A DNA stretch of 64,000 nt from positions 1-64,000 of the forward strand of contig JAHZBE010000003.1 in assembly GCA_019423565.1 (NCBI GenBank). The letters are read 5' to 3'. The notes beneath the pieces were generated by a model. The model saw nothing but the letters and a program-made list of their open reading frames with translations, was not told the DNA's origin and did not search any database. Shown here in pieces: positions 46,594-55,302 of this stretch (positions are counted from its first letter, which is position 1; every line of letters starts with the position of its first letter). A program made the position numbers and the translations under genes. Source of the DNA: a bacterium. GTDB lineage: Bacteria > Bacillota_I > Bacilli_A > RF39 > UBA660.

Positions 46594-47235
46594 TCATTTA
46601 TGACTTCCTTTTTCAACAACGTTTAAACTTAAATTTAGTGCATTTATTATTTTTAAAATTGTATTTAAGCTTGGTGATATTTCTCTTTTTTCTATCTTTA
46701 CTAAATAGGGTTGCTTCATATTAATCATTTTGCATAATTCTCTTTGTGATATTCCTTTTTCTTTTCTTATTTTTGATAGTTTTTCTATAAAATCATACTC
46801 TAAATCTAATAAATTCTTTTCTTTATTTACATAATCATCTAACAAAACTTTTTTTAATATATCATTTTTATTTAATTTATATATATGATCAGTTTTAACA
46901 ATACTATTTTTATATAAATTATTTTCTTTATCTTTATTAACTTTTATATTATATTTATATTTTTCTTTTTTTATATTTAAAGATATAATCATACCAAAGT
47001 ATTCAATGGGCCGATTATTGTCTAATATTACAAATAAATGATTTTGACCTATTTTTCCATTTGCATAAATAAATTTTTTTACAGAAACTATATCACCTTT
47101 TCGAATATTTTCAAATTTTTCAAAATTTTCAGAAACATAATAAGTAACTTCTTCTATAGTTAATGCATATTCAGAAGGAACATCCTCTAATCCTAGAAAA
47201 CTATCATAATACTTTTCATAAAATTTTTTACTCAT
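46594..47235 (-). CDS. MazF/PemK-like domain fused to an Xre-type HTH
   Basis: 213 residues from the ATG at 47233-47235; an ATG at 47262 lies inside an operator-like palindrome and has no ribosome site. Residues about 40-130 look like a MazF/PemK fold: RKGDIVSVKKFIYANGKIG, HLFVIL, GMIIS, then KNSIVKTDHIYKLNKNDI near the end. The C-terminal 55 residues are an Xre HTH (ISQRELCKMINMKQPYLVKI). This joins a toxin-like domain with the DNA-binding part in one chain, with no separate antitoxin gene. The MazF assignment is by pattern and the catalytic residues cannot be confirmed; the HTH is clear. Confidence 0.7.
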   Translation of the reverse strand: MSKKFYEKYYDSFLGLEDVPSEYALTIEEVTYYVSENFEKFENIRKGDIVSVKKFIYANGKIGQNHLFVILDNNRPIEYFGMIISLNIKKEKYKYNIKVNKDKENNLYKNSIVKTDHIYKLNKNDILKKVLLDDYVNKEKNLLDLEYDFIEKLSKIRKEKGISQRELCKMINMKQPYLVKIEKREISPSLNTILKIINALNLSLNVVEKGSHK

Positions 47236-47248
47236 AGTATCACTCAAA

Positions 47249-47278
47249 AATTGTGATAACATATATATTATCGCAATT
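47249..47278. promoter_or_regulatory. operator-like inverted repeat upstream of the MazF-HTH gene
   Basis: AATTGTGATAA (47249-47259) and TTATCGCAATT (47268-47278) form an 11-bp inverted repeat with one mismatch and an 8-bp spacer. It ends 14 bases before the preferred ATG. A self-binding site for the HTH domain is the likely use. TATAAT at 47285-47290 (minus) just upstream may be the -10. Confidence 0.6.
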
Positions 47279-47295
47279 CGATAAATTATACTAAT

Positions 47296-48777
47296 TTATT
47301 CCATAATTAAATAATTAGGATTTTTAGGCATACCTGGCATTAAAAGAACATTTCCCATATATACAACAATAAATCCTGCACCATTATATACTTTTATATC
47401 TGTTACTGTCATTTTAAAATCTTTTGGATAACCTAAATTTAATTTATCATCTGTTATAGACATTGGTGTTTTACAAATACATATCATCATTTTAGTATCA
47501 TTTAATTTATTTAATTTTTCTTTTGCTTCACTAGTATATTCTACCTTGCTTGCGCCAAACATTTTACACATTTTAAATATTTTTTCTTCTAAAGTATCTT
47601 CTAAATTATATACGAAATATTTCTTTTTATTTTCATTCATTGATACTATTTTTTCTGCTAAAATAATGCATCCTTCTATTCCTTTTTGATACATTTCACA
47701 TATACTAAATTCTACACTTAAATCTTTACAAAAATTATTTACAAATTCTATTTCTTCATCTAAATCATCATCAAATTTATTTAAAGCAACTATCACATTA
47801 TCACAGAACTTTTGCATATTTTTTATATGGTATTCTAAGTTTTTTATACCGCGTTCTAATGAATCATTACCATTATATTTAAGTGCTTTTATTGTAACAT
47901 TTATTACTACTATATCTGGGTATATATCTCCTACTCTTGATTTTATATCAAAGAATTTAATTCCTCCCATATCAGATCCAAAACCTGCTTCTGTAATAGT
48001 ATAATCTGATAGTTTAAGTGAAGATTTTGTTCCTATTAAACTAGAACATCCATGTGCAATATTAGCAAATGGTCCACCATGAACTATTACTGGATTATTA
48101 TATAAAGTCTGTACTAAATTTGGTTTTATAGCATCTTTTAAAAGAAGTGTACATGCATTTTCTACATGTAAATCTTTTGCATATATTTCTTTTTCATCTT
48201 TTGTTAACCCAACTATAATATTACCTATTCTTTCTTTTAAATCATTAATATCTTTGGATAAACATAGTATAGCCATTATTTCTGATGCTGGAGTTATAAC
48301 AAAGTTATCTCTTAAACTTCTATCATTCATATCTATACATCTTTTAATTAATACTTTATCAATTTTAAATTCATTACCCTGAAAAATATGATTATCTACT
48401 GCAGCACAAATTAAATTATTAGCGCTTGTTATAGCGTGAAAATCACCATTAAAGTGTAAATTAATATCCATGCTTGGTTCTATAATGGCTTTACCTCCAC
48501 CTACTGCGCCACCTTTTCTTCCAAAAACTGGTCCAAGTGATGGTTCTCTTAAATCCGCTACTGATAAATATCCAAGTTTATTAAGTGAATCTGTTAGTCC
48601 AATACTTAAAGTTGTTTTACCTTCTCCATATGGTGTTGGATTTGTACTTGTAACTAAAATTAATTTACCATTTCTATTAGTATTTATGTTTTCTATTTTT
48701 GCTTTATAATTTCCATAACAAAATAAATCTTCTTCATTTAAATTTAATTTACTTGCTACTAACTTTATATTTTCCAT
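47296..48777 (-). CDS. fhs: formate-tetrahydrofolate ligase (shortened form)
   Basis: 493 residues, against about 555 in typical members. The ATP site PTPYGEGKTT, LREPSLGPVFGRKGGAVGGG, INLHFNGDFHAIT and HGGPFANIAHGCSS are intact, as is the PGMPKNPN end. After RCIDMNDRSLRDN the chain goes straight to FVITPASEIMAILCL. It thus lacks the roughly 20-residue segment (VGLGG..NG.PRE..FDI) found in usual enzymes, and other loops are trimmed. It makes 10-formyl-THF from formate, ATP and THF for purine and fMet synthesis. GGTGAT precedes the ATG. Confidence 0.95.
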   Translation of the reverse strand: MENIKLVASKLNLNEEDLFCYGNYKAKIENINTNRNGKLILVTSTNPTPYGEGKTTLSIGLTDSLNKLGYLSVADLREPSLGPVFGRKGGAVGGGKAIIEPSMDINLHFNGDFHAITSANNLICAAVDNHIFQGNEFKIDKVLIKRCIDMNDRSLRDNFVITPASEIMAILCLSKDINDLKERIGNIIVGLTKDEKEIYAKDLHVENACTLLLKDAIKPNLVQTLYNNPVIVHGGPFANIAHGCSSLIGTKSSLKLSDYTITEAGFGSDMGGIKFFDIKSRVGDIYPDIVVINVTIKALKYNGNDSLERGIKNLEYHIKNMQKFCDNVIVALNKFDDDLDEEIEFVNNFCKDLSVEFSICEMYQKGIEGCIILAEKIVSMNENKKKYFVYNLEDTLEEKIFKMCKMFGASKVEYTSEAKEKLNKLNDTKMMICICKTPMSITDDKLNLGYPKDFKMTVTDIKVYNGAGFIVVYMGNVLLMPGMPKNPNYLIME

Positions 48778-48808
48778 AGTATCACCTTTTTTCTATTTAA
48801 TTATATTC

Positions 48809-49435
48809 TTATTTTACAGTCTTCATTAATTTTTCCATAACAATTTCTTTTGGTGTCCAATAACTAAACTGCAATATATCCTTTTGTTTACTTGTAAAGA
48901 AATATTTAGTAAGTACAAAATCATTTATACTTTGAGTTATTCCCATAGTTTTTAAAGTATGACAAGTAAATAGCTTACAAGCCATACATGATTTCATAGT
49001 ACAAACGCTATCAATTAGATACTTACACTTTCCTCTACCTTTACATTCACAGCAACCATTTTTATGATCACTACCTTTTCTTCTATATTTAACACATATA
49101 TCATCTTTAAATTCACAATAATTTGTTTTTATTCTCTCATCCAATTTAGCACATACAGTATCATATATATAGTTAAATTTTTCTTTTATATCTTTTAAAT
49201 TAATCGCATGAACAGTCTCTATTATATCTATTAATTTTTTATCTGTTATATTATTTTTAGTTATATAATCTATATCTATTTTTTCATTATTATAAATAAG
49301 ATCTATCATATATTTTTTATTACATACTTTTATTATTTTAGGTAGTGATTCATAAATATCATCTATTGTTTCATTTGTTAATTCTAATTTTAAAACTTTA
49401 TTTTCTATATTTCTTTTTACTTCTCTTTTTTTCAT
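48809..49435 (-). CDS. Cys-rich protein, paralogue 1, function unknown
   Basis: 208 residues. The N-terminal half is charged and helical. The C-terminal half has about ten Cys in the order C-EFKDDIC, HKNGCCECKGRGKC, VCTMKSCMACKLFTC, suggesting zinc or iron-sulfur binding. It ends in a helical part with FTSKQKDILQFSYWTPKEIV. The same pattern recurs in the next gene upstream (49492-50058), so they are tandem paralogues. No membrane segment and no family I can name. Located between serS and fhs; function is not suggested by context. Confidence 0.65.
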   Translation of the reverse strand: MKKREVKRNIENKVLKLELTNETIDDIYESLPKIIKVCNKKYMIDLIYNNEKIDIDYITKNNITDKKLIDIIETVHAINLKDIKEKFNYIYDTVCAKLDERIKTNYCEFKDDICVKYRRKGSDHKNGCCECKGRGKCKYLIDSVCTMKSCMACKLFTCHTLKTMGITQSINDFVLTKYFFTSKQKDILQFSYWTPKEIVMEKLMKTVK

Positions 49436-49491
49436 AATTACAACCTCATATAAATTTTAACATATTTTAAAGAAAAAAATTGATATTTCTA

Positions 49492-50058
49492 TCAATTTTC
49501 CATAAGTTTATACATAACATAACTTTTTGGTTTAAAGAAACTATACTTTAATATATACTTTTGTTTTAAATTAAAGAAATATTTTAATAATGGTATATCT
49601 TTTATTTTAAAGTATACTTTTTTGTTTCTTAAATACTCACAAGAATATAATTTACAAGATATTGATTTTATTTGACATCTATGATTTTTTAAATTTTCAC
49701 ATAAACCACCTCTTGCATCACTATAGCAACAACCATCTTTATGCATTATCTTTGGATGATTTCTAAAAAATACACATACATCATCTTTAAAATCACAATA
49801 ATTACATTCTAAATATTTTTTATCTATATAATCACAAACAGTATCATATATAAAACTATATCTTTTACTCTTATCTTTTATATTTATCGCATGCATTATA
49901 TTATAAAGTTCTATATTATCCTCTTTTGTTATTAATTTACCTTTATTTATTATCTCTAATTTTTTATTTTCTTTGTCACATATATTTAAGATTTTTCTTG
50001 TTTTCTTTATTACCTTTTTATAATTATTATTTTTTATTTCTACTACTAACTTTTCCAT
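49492..50058 (-). CDS. Cys-rich protein, paralogue 2, function unknown
   Basis: 188 residues, aligned by eye with the neighbour at 48809: AINIKDKSKRYSFIYDTVCD, CDFKDDVC, HKDGCCYSDARGGLC, CQIKSISCKLYSC and FNLKQKYILKYSFFKPK. The conserved Cys spacing CxFKDDxC, then HKxGCC, then CxxKSxxCKLxxC, probably forms one or two metal sites. It starts two bases after... the serS stop at 50060, so it may be co-transcribed with serS under the T-box. Function unknown. Confidence 0.65.
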   Translation of the reverse strand: MEKLVVEIKNNNYKKVIKKTRKILNICDKENKKLEIINKGKLITKEDNIELYNIMHAINIKDKSKRYSFIYDTVCDYIDKKYLECNYCDFKDDVCVFFRNHPKIMHKDGCCYSDARGGLCENLKNHRCQIKSISCKLYSCEYLRNKKVYFKIKDIPLLKYFFNLKQKYILKYSFFKPKSYVMYKLMEN

Positions 50059-50059
50059 A

Positions 50060-51343
50060 TTATTTTTCTATTTTTTCTTTTCCACCCATATAAGGTCTTA
50101 AAGCAACTGGAATATTAATAGATCCATCTTCATTATAGTTATTTTCTAGGAAAGCAATTAACATTCTAGGTGGAGTAAGTACTGTATTATTTAATGTATG
50201 TGCATATACTTTTTCTCCATTTTCATTCTTATAACGAATACCAAGTCTTCTTGCTTGAGCATCAGTTAAGTTTGAACAAGATCCAACCTCAAAATATGTT
50301 TTTTGTCTTGGACTCCATGCTTCTACATCAACACTCTTATATTTAAGATCAGCAAGATCACCAGAACAACATTCTAAAGTTCTAACTGGTATATCTAAAC
50401 TTCTAAATAGTTCAACTGTATATTTCCACATTTTTTCATACCAATCTTTACTTTCTTCTGGTTTACAAATAACTATCATTTCTTGTTTTTCAAATTGATG
50501 AACTCTATATACTCCTCTTTCTTCTATACCATGAGCACCAACTTCTTTTCTAAAACATGGTGAATAACTTGTCATAGTTATTGGTAGATTTTCTTCTTTT
50601 AAAAGTTCACCCTTAAATTTAGCAATCATAGAGTGTTCAGAAGTACCAATTAAATATAAATCTTCTCCTTCTATTTTATACATCATTGCTTCTTTTTCTT
50701 CAAAAGACATAACACCATTAACCGCATCACTTCTAATCATAAATGGCGGAATGCAGTATGTGAATCCTTTATCAATCATAAAGTCTCTAGCATACGCTAA
50801 AACTGCTGAATGAAGACGAGCAATATCTCCCATTAAATAGTAAAAACCATTACCTGATACTCTTGCTGCGGCTTCTTTATCAAGTCCATTAAAACTTTTC
50901 ATTATATCTGCGTGATATGGTATTTCATATTCTGGAACAAATGGTTCACCAAATTTTTCAAGTTCTACATTTTTTGTATCATTTTCACCAATTGGAACGT
51001 CATCCGCAATCATATTAGGAATTTGATACATTATTTCTTTTATATCTTTTTCTAAAACTGTTTCTCTTTCTTCTAATTCTTTTAATTCTTCATTAATTTT
51101 AACAACTTGTTCTTTTAGTGATAAACCTTCTTCTTTTTTTCCTTCTCTCATAAGATTACCAATTTTATCACTTATTTCATTACGGTCTTTTCTATAGTTA
51201 TCTGCTTTTACTTTTACTTCTCTATATTCAGAATCTAAAGCAATAACTTCATCAACAAGACCTAATTTCTTATCTTGAAATTTTTTCTTAATATTTTCTT
51301 TTACCTTTTCAGGATTTTCTCTTACAAACTTAATATCTAACAT
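50060..51343 (-). CDS. serS: seryl-tRNA synthetase
   Basis: 427 residues from the ATG at 51341-51343 (GAAAGGAAG upstream). The open frame runs 47 codons further but that part is the T-box leader. The N-terminal coiled-coil arm for tRNA-Ser is at about 30-105. Class II motifs follow: motif 2 near YSPCFRKEVGAHG and YRVHQFEKQEM, motif 3 near TVLTPPRMLIAFLENN. It charges tRNA-Ser. Expression should rise when uncharged tRNA-Ser binds the leader. The Cys-rich gene follows closely. Confidence 0.97.
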   Translation of the reverse strand: MLDIKFVRENPEKVKENIKKKFQDKKLGLVDEVIALDSEYREVKVKADNYRKDRNEISDKIGNLMREGKKEEGLSLKEQVVKINEELKELEERETVLEKDIKEIMYQIPNMIADDVPIGENDTKNVELEKFGEPFVPEYEIPYHADIMKSFNGLDKEAAARVSGNGFYYLMGDIARLHSAVLAYARDFMIDKGFTYCIPPFMIRSDAVNGVMSFEEKEAMMYKIEGEDLYLIGTSEHSMIAKFKGELLKEENLPITMTSYSPCFRKEVGAHGIEERGVYRVHQFEKQEMIVICKPEESKDWYEKMWKYTVELFRSLDIPVRTLECCSGDLADLKYKSVDVEAWSPRQKTYFEVGSCSNLTDAQARRLGIRYKNENGEKVYAHTLNNTVLTPPRMLIAFLENNYNEDGSINIPVALRPYMGGKEKIEK

Positions 51344-51368
51344 ATTTCTTTCTTCCTTTCTTTCTAAT

Positions 51369-51553
51369 AAAAAAAGAATGGTACTTAAGGAGTGCATATG
51401 CACGGTACCATCCTTTATTTTACTTAATTTAGATAACGGTTTATATTCCCGCCGGCTATTAACCGGTCTAGAAAGTAGATTCATAAGTTTTTATTACTAA
51501 TTTACACCATCCATTAGCTCTCTATTAAATAAAATACTTATTACTAGTCTTTC
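51369..51553 (-). promoter_or_regulatory. T-box riboswitch, serine specifier UCU
   Basis: Read on the minus strand: stem I begins GAAAG (51553-51549) and closes with CTTTC. AGAGAGC and GGATGGTG blocks lie in the upper arm. The specifier loop reads GAATCTAC with TCT at 51479-51477, a serine codon. A stem III region follows, then the T-box AAGGATGGTACCGTG (51415-51401). The terminator stem GGATGGTAC/GTACCATTC with a T-run (51376-51370) ends it. Uncharged tRNA-Ser stabilises the antiterminator and lets serS be transcribed. Confidence 0.93.
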
Positions 51554-51572
51554 ATCAACAATTTACAATATC

Positions 51573-51601
51573 ATTTTAGTATTTTTTTTATCTTGTGTCA
51601 A
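51573..51601 (-). promoter_or_regulatory. serS promoter
   Basis: TTGACA (51596-51601) and TAAAAT (51573-51578) on the minus strand with exactly 17 bp between them, about 20 bases before T-box stem I. The -35 lies 4 bases after the nrtR stop, so the promoter is packed right against the end of the NAD operon. Confidence 0.85.
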
Positions 51602-51604
51602 CAC

Positions 51605-52423
51605 TTATTTTTTATATCTAAAAAGTGCGGAAGGCCTATGTCCTTCTCCTGTTTTCATTTTATTTGTTTTTTCTACTTTATTCGCAATTATTCTTCTAAA
51701 TGCTGGATCAAGTAATTTTTTACCTAATATTACTTCATAAACTTGTTGAAGTTCTCCTAAAGTAAAATATTCTGGCATCATATTAAATACAATATCTGTA
51801 TATTCTATTTTATTTTTTAATCTTGATATACCACTTGTAATTACAAGTGCATGATCAAATGCAAGCTTATCATTTTGAACCACTTCATACTTAAATCTAT
51901 CTGTTGTCTTTTCTTTTAATGTCTTTTTAATTTTATATTTTATGGTCTCATTACCATTATCTAAAGTAACATCTATAAATTTTTCATCTTCCAAAACAAT
52001 TACATTAAACCAAGATGCATTTTTAGATATATCATATTTTAACTTATTTTTATCTATTAATGCCATATAAGATGTTGATATAACTCTTGTTCTTGGATCT
52101 CTTTTTGGATTACCATATGTATATAACTGTTCTATATATATATCACTAATATTTGCTTCTTCCTTTAATATTCTTTTAGCAGCATCTTCTATATCTTCAT
52201 CTATTTTTACAAATCCACCTGGAAGACACCACTTATCTTTAAATGGATAATTATCTCTCTTTACTAAAAGAACACTAAAATATTTTCTATTTAATTTTCT
52301 ATAGTTTTCTTGTACACCATCTGAAACACTAAATATTAATATATCAGTAGTTAATGATAATCTATCAAACTTATTTGGATCATAATCTTTTAAAAATTCT
52401 TCTTCATTTTTATATTCTTTCAT
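51605..52423 (-). CDS. nrtR: NrtR-type Nudix transcriptional regulator of NAD metabolism
   Basis: 272 residues from the ATG at 52421-52423 (GAGGTG upstream). The N-terminal Nudix domain has GGFVKIDEDIEDAAKRILKE at about 72-91, a Nudix box with Ile where REL is usual. The C-terminal winged helix (about 190-272) has MPEYFTLGELQQVYEVILG and the DPAFRRIIANK pattern of NrtR/COG4111 proteins. NrtR represses NAD genes and releases DNA on binding ADP-ribose or related nucleotides. It is the last gene of the NAD operon, and three palindromes at the operon promoter are its probable targets. A plain ADP-ribose hydrolase role is less likely. Confidence 0.85.
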   Translation of the reverse strand: MKEYKNEEEFLKDYDPNKFDRLSLTTDILIFSVSDGVQENYRKLNRKYFSVLLVKRDNYPFKDKWCLPGGFVKIDEDIEDAAKRILKEEANISDIYIEQLYTYGNPKRDPRTRVISTSYMALIDKNKLKYDISKNASWFNVIVLEDEKFIDVTLDNGNETIKYKIKKTLKEKTTDRFKYEVVQNDKLAFDHALVITSGISRLKNKIEYTDIVFNMMPEYFTLGELQQVYEVILGKKLLDPAFRRIIANKVEKTNKMKTGEGHRPSALFRYKK

Positions 52424-52486
52424 AAAAACACCTCTTATATAAGTTCTTTTTTTCATTTTGATTATAACATATTTTTTTTAAAATCA

Positions 52487-53983
52487 CTATTCTAACTTAG
52501 AAATTGCTTCTTTCATTTTGACTGCACAATTAATTATTTCTTCTTTATTCTTAGCAAAAGTAAATCTACCAACAAGTTCATTTTTATTAGGCCATGCAAA
52601 ACTCTTACCTATTAAAAAACGTAAATATATTGTCTTATAGAAAAATATTAATAAATCTTCCTCTGTTTCTATTACTTTTCCATTATATTTTTTTCCTTTC
52701 AAATTAGTAAAATCAATAATAGTAAAGAAACCTGCTTTTGGATTAATATTAATACTTATATCATTAATTCCATTTTCTATATCATAATCAAAGCAATACT
52801 TAGCTACATCTTCTTTTACTTTATTTTTATATTTTATATTACACGTATTAATACCATCTATTAATGCCTTAAACAAATTAAAATTGTATTCATATTCTTC
52901 TCTTAACTTTATAAAATAATCATTATATTCTTTATCATTCTTATTAAATGCACCTAATAAAGCTTCACCTATTATAGCTGGTACAGCATCCATTTCTCTA
53001 AATATACGATTTATTACTTCTCTAATAATAACTTCATCTGCGACTATAAAACCTGCTCTTAAACTAGCAAGTCCATATGACTTTGATAGTCCAAATAAAG
53101 ATATCGTATTTCTAAACATTCCTGGTATTGTAGCTACTGGTAAAGATAAATTATTACTATCAAAACAAATATCACGATATATTAAATCATCTATAACAAA
53201 TAAACCATATTTTTGACAAATACTACTTATATTTAGTAATAATTCATATTCATTTTTTCCCATAACATTACCAAGTGGATTATTAGGATTACTATTAACA
53301 AATGCTACAACTTTAGGTGTATAAGGTAAATCTTTATACTTTTCCTTTAATTTATTATTAGTTTTTATAATAATATTCTCTAAATCATTTGGATCTATAA
53401 AATAATTATTTTCACTTTTTAATTCAACTATTTCTACATCAATATCTAATCTTTCAGGCTTAAAACTAAATAAGCCGTAATTGGGTGCTGTCATAAGAAT
53501 AACATCATGTTTATTTGCGATTATATCTAAAACAATATTAAAAGCATGCGATGTAGATACTGTTAAAGTTAAATTATTAATAGATAAACCTTTTTCATCA
53601 ATATCATCATAAGAATAAGCATCATTATTAGTAAATCCTAGTCTTTCAATATACTCTAATAATATTCTTCTTACCTTGTCATCACCCTCAGAATATGGAT
53701 ATTTATATAAATCATTACCTAACAAATATTTATTAATTTCATCTAGTATAGGCGAAAATGTTTTATAATTCATTGGATTACCACTAGTCATATTAATATC
53801 TAAATCTTTATCATAATAATTATTTAATATATCATCATAAATACAAAAGGCATCTTTTACTTCTTGTACATAAGGAGAGAATGCCTTTTTATCTAATCTA
53901 TTACCTATTTCTGGAAATCCAAATTTTCTTTCACTTAAATATGGTATTTTTTTTAATACTCTATCTATAGCACTATTTTGCAT
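52487..53983 (-). CDS. PLP-dependent aminotransferase, class I/II fold
   Basis: 498 residues, longer than the usual 390-430. Fold type I features: SGNP near residue 67, TVSTSHAFNIVLDII, APNYGLFS, NSNPNNPLGNVM, DDLIYRDI and the PLP lysine in LFGLSKSYGLASLRAGF. It ends with GRFTFAKNKEEI. It may act on aspartate, an aromatic or another amino acid; nothing fixes the substrate. It sits between nadK and nrtR inside the NAD operon. A link to NAD supply (for example aspartate-related) is possible, though no nadA or nadB is present here. GGTGT precedes the ATG. Confidence 0.82.
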   Translation of the reverse strand: MQNSAIDRVLKKIPYLSERKFGFPEIGNRLDKKAFSPYVQEVKDAFCIYDDILNNYYDKDLDINMTSGNPMNYKTFSPILDEINKYLLGNDLYKYPYSEGDDKVRRILLEYIERLGFTNNDAYSYDDIDEKGLSINNLTLTVSTSHAFNIVLDIIANKHDVILMTAPNYGLFSFKPERLDIDVEIVELKSENNYFIDPNDLENIIIKTNNKLKEKYKDLPYTPKVVAFVNSNPNNPLGNVMGKNEYELLLNISSICQKYGLFVIDDLIYRDICFDSNNLSLPVATIPGMFRNTISLFGLSKSYGLASLRAGFIVADEVIIREVINRIFREMDAVPAIIGEALLGAFNKNDKEYNDYFIKLREEYEYNFNLFKALIDGINTCNIKYKNKVKEDVAKYCFDYDIENGINDISININPKAGFFTIIDFTNLKGKKYNGKVIETEEDLLIFFYKTIYLRFLIGKSFAWPNKNELVGRFTFAKNKEEIINCAVKMKEAISKLE

Positions 53984-53997
53984 GTTTACACCTTTTT

Positions 53998-54792
53998 CTA
54001 TCTTAAAAATTTTTCATTAATTTTCTTTATAAAGTTATAATCTTTATTTCTTAAACATTTAATAGTTTTATTCCTAACAACTGTTTCTATTTTAACAACG
54101 TCTGTATAAATACTATTTTCACCATCAACACTTATTATAACATCTTTTGTATTTTTTGGAATAACAGTTATTTTTTTATTTTGTGGTAGTACTACAGAAT
54201 TAATAAGATTTCTATAACTACGATTATTTAATGGTGCGATTGGAGTTAATTGAATAGAATGAAACGTATTATATACTATACTTCCACCAAAACTTAGGTT
54301 ATATGCAGTTGAACCAAATGATGTAGAAATAAGTATTCCATCACCTGCAAAACTCTCAAGTAAAGATTCATCAACATATATACTAAGTTTTAATGTATTT
54401 AAATCCTTTTCTCTAATAACAATCTCATTTAGAGAATAAAATTTTGAATTAGATTCATTTGTATATATATCATTTTCTTGTATACCTAATTCTTCAACTA
54501 TAAAATTATTATTATTTAAGTTATCAATAAATTCATCTATATTATCTATAGAAACTTCCTGGGCAAAACCAAGTGTACCTGCATTTATACCAATATAATA
54601 TATATCACTATTAAAGTTATTTTCTTTAATCATTCTTAAAAAAGAACCATCTCCACCAATTGCAATACCTAAATCATAATCATTATCTACAACACTAATA
54701 TTATTTTTATTTAGTTTATCAATAAGCATTTTTTTTATTTCTTGTGATTTTTCACTATTATTAGAAAATATTTTTACCTTTTTAATATTCAT
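53998..54792 (-). CDS. nadK: NAD kinase
   Basis: 264 residues, family length. GGDGSFLRMIKE near residue 47 (the catalytic GGDG), then GINAGTLGFAQEV, NEIVIRE, and GDGILISTSFGSTAYNLSFG at about 150-170 with the conserved Asp and Tyr. It makes NADP from NAD with ATP or polyphosphate. It overlaps pncC by 4 bases (ATGA), tying NADP synthesis to the same transcript as salvage. Confidence 0.96.
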   Translation of the reverse strand: MNIKKVKIFSNNSEKSQEIKKMLIDKLNKNNISVVDNDYDLGIAIGGDGSFLRMIKENNFNSDIYYIGINAGTLGFAQEVSIDNIDEFIDNLNNNNFIVEELGIQENDIYTNESNSKFYSLNEIVIREKDLNTLKLSIYVDESLLESFAGDGILISTSFGSTAYNLSFGGSIVYNTFHSIQLTPIAPLNNRSYRNLINSVVLPQNKKITVIPKNTKDVIISVDGENSIYTDVVKIETVVRNKTIKCLRNKDYNFIKKINEKFLR

Positions 54793-55262
54793 AGAACCTC
54801 CATTATATTTATAAAATTATCCTTTATATCATTAACAATGTACTTTTTATTTTCATGTCTTGTACCACTTATACATTTAAGATGAAAATCATAATAAATA
54901 TCATTATCTTTATCATATATACAATAAAAGACTTTATTATCATCACCTCTTAAATTATTTTTATCTATTCTATTAATCTTTCCTGTAATACCTATTCCAT
55001 AATTACTAGATGAAAATACTGCTATATTATAAGCCATTTGTCTTGCAACTTCCATACTATATACAGAATACTTATCAATTATTTCTTTACTAACACCCAT
55101 TTTAATTTTATACTCATTTGAATATGTTACAGCACTAAATTTTAAAACATCACTAGCGCCTTCAATATCTGTTATTGAGCTTGCGATAAAACCTCCTGTA
55201 CAAGATTCCATTGTTGAAACTGTTTTATTTAATTTTATTAATTTATCTACTACTTTTTTCAT
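54789..55262 (-). CDS. pncC: nicotinamide mononucleotide deamidase (CinA C-terminal type)
   Basis: 157 residues, the stand-alone CinA C-terminal domain. TMESCTGGFIASSITDIEGAS at 17-37 without a break holds the nucleophile Ser and the CTGG turn. Then come AVTYSNEYKIKMGV and GIGITGKINR, the last diverging from the usual TGIAGP. PncC turns NMN, a by-product of NAD breakdown by ligase, into NaMN for reuse by NadD. It stands between the ADP-ribosylglycohydrolase and nadK genes. Family call strong, activity less certain because of the altered TG motif. Confidence 0.87.
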   Translation of the reverse strand: MKKVVDKLIKLNKTVSTMESCTGGFIASSITDIEGASDVLKFSAVTYSNEYKIKMGVSKEIIDKYSVYSMEVARQMAYNIAVFSSSNYGIGITGKINRIDKNNLRGDDNKVFYCIYDKDNDIYYDFHLKCISGTRHENKKYIVNDIKDNFINIMEVL

Positions 55263-55302
55263 TATACTCCTCTTTTCATATATTTAATAATTTTTAATTT
55301 AA

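Noticed and set aside
51344..51484. 47-codon extension of seryl-tRNA synthetase
   Set aside because: This DNA is the T-box leader; the enzyme has normal length from the ATG at 51343.
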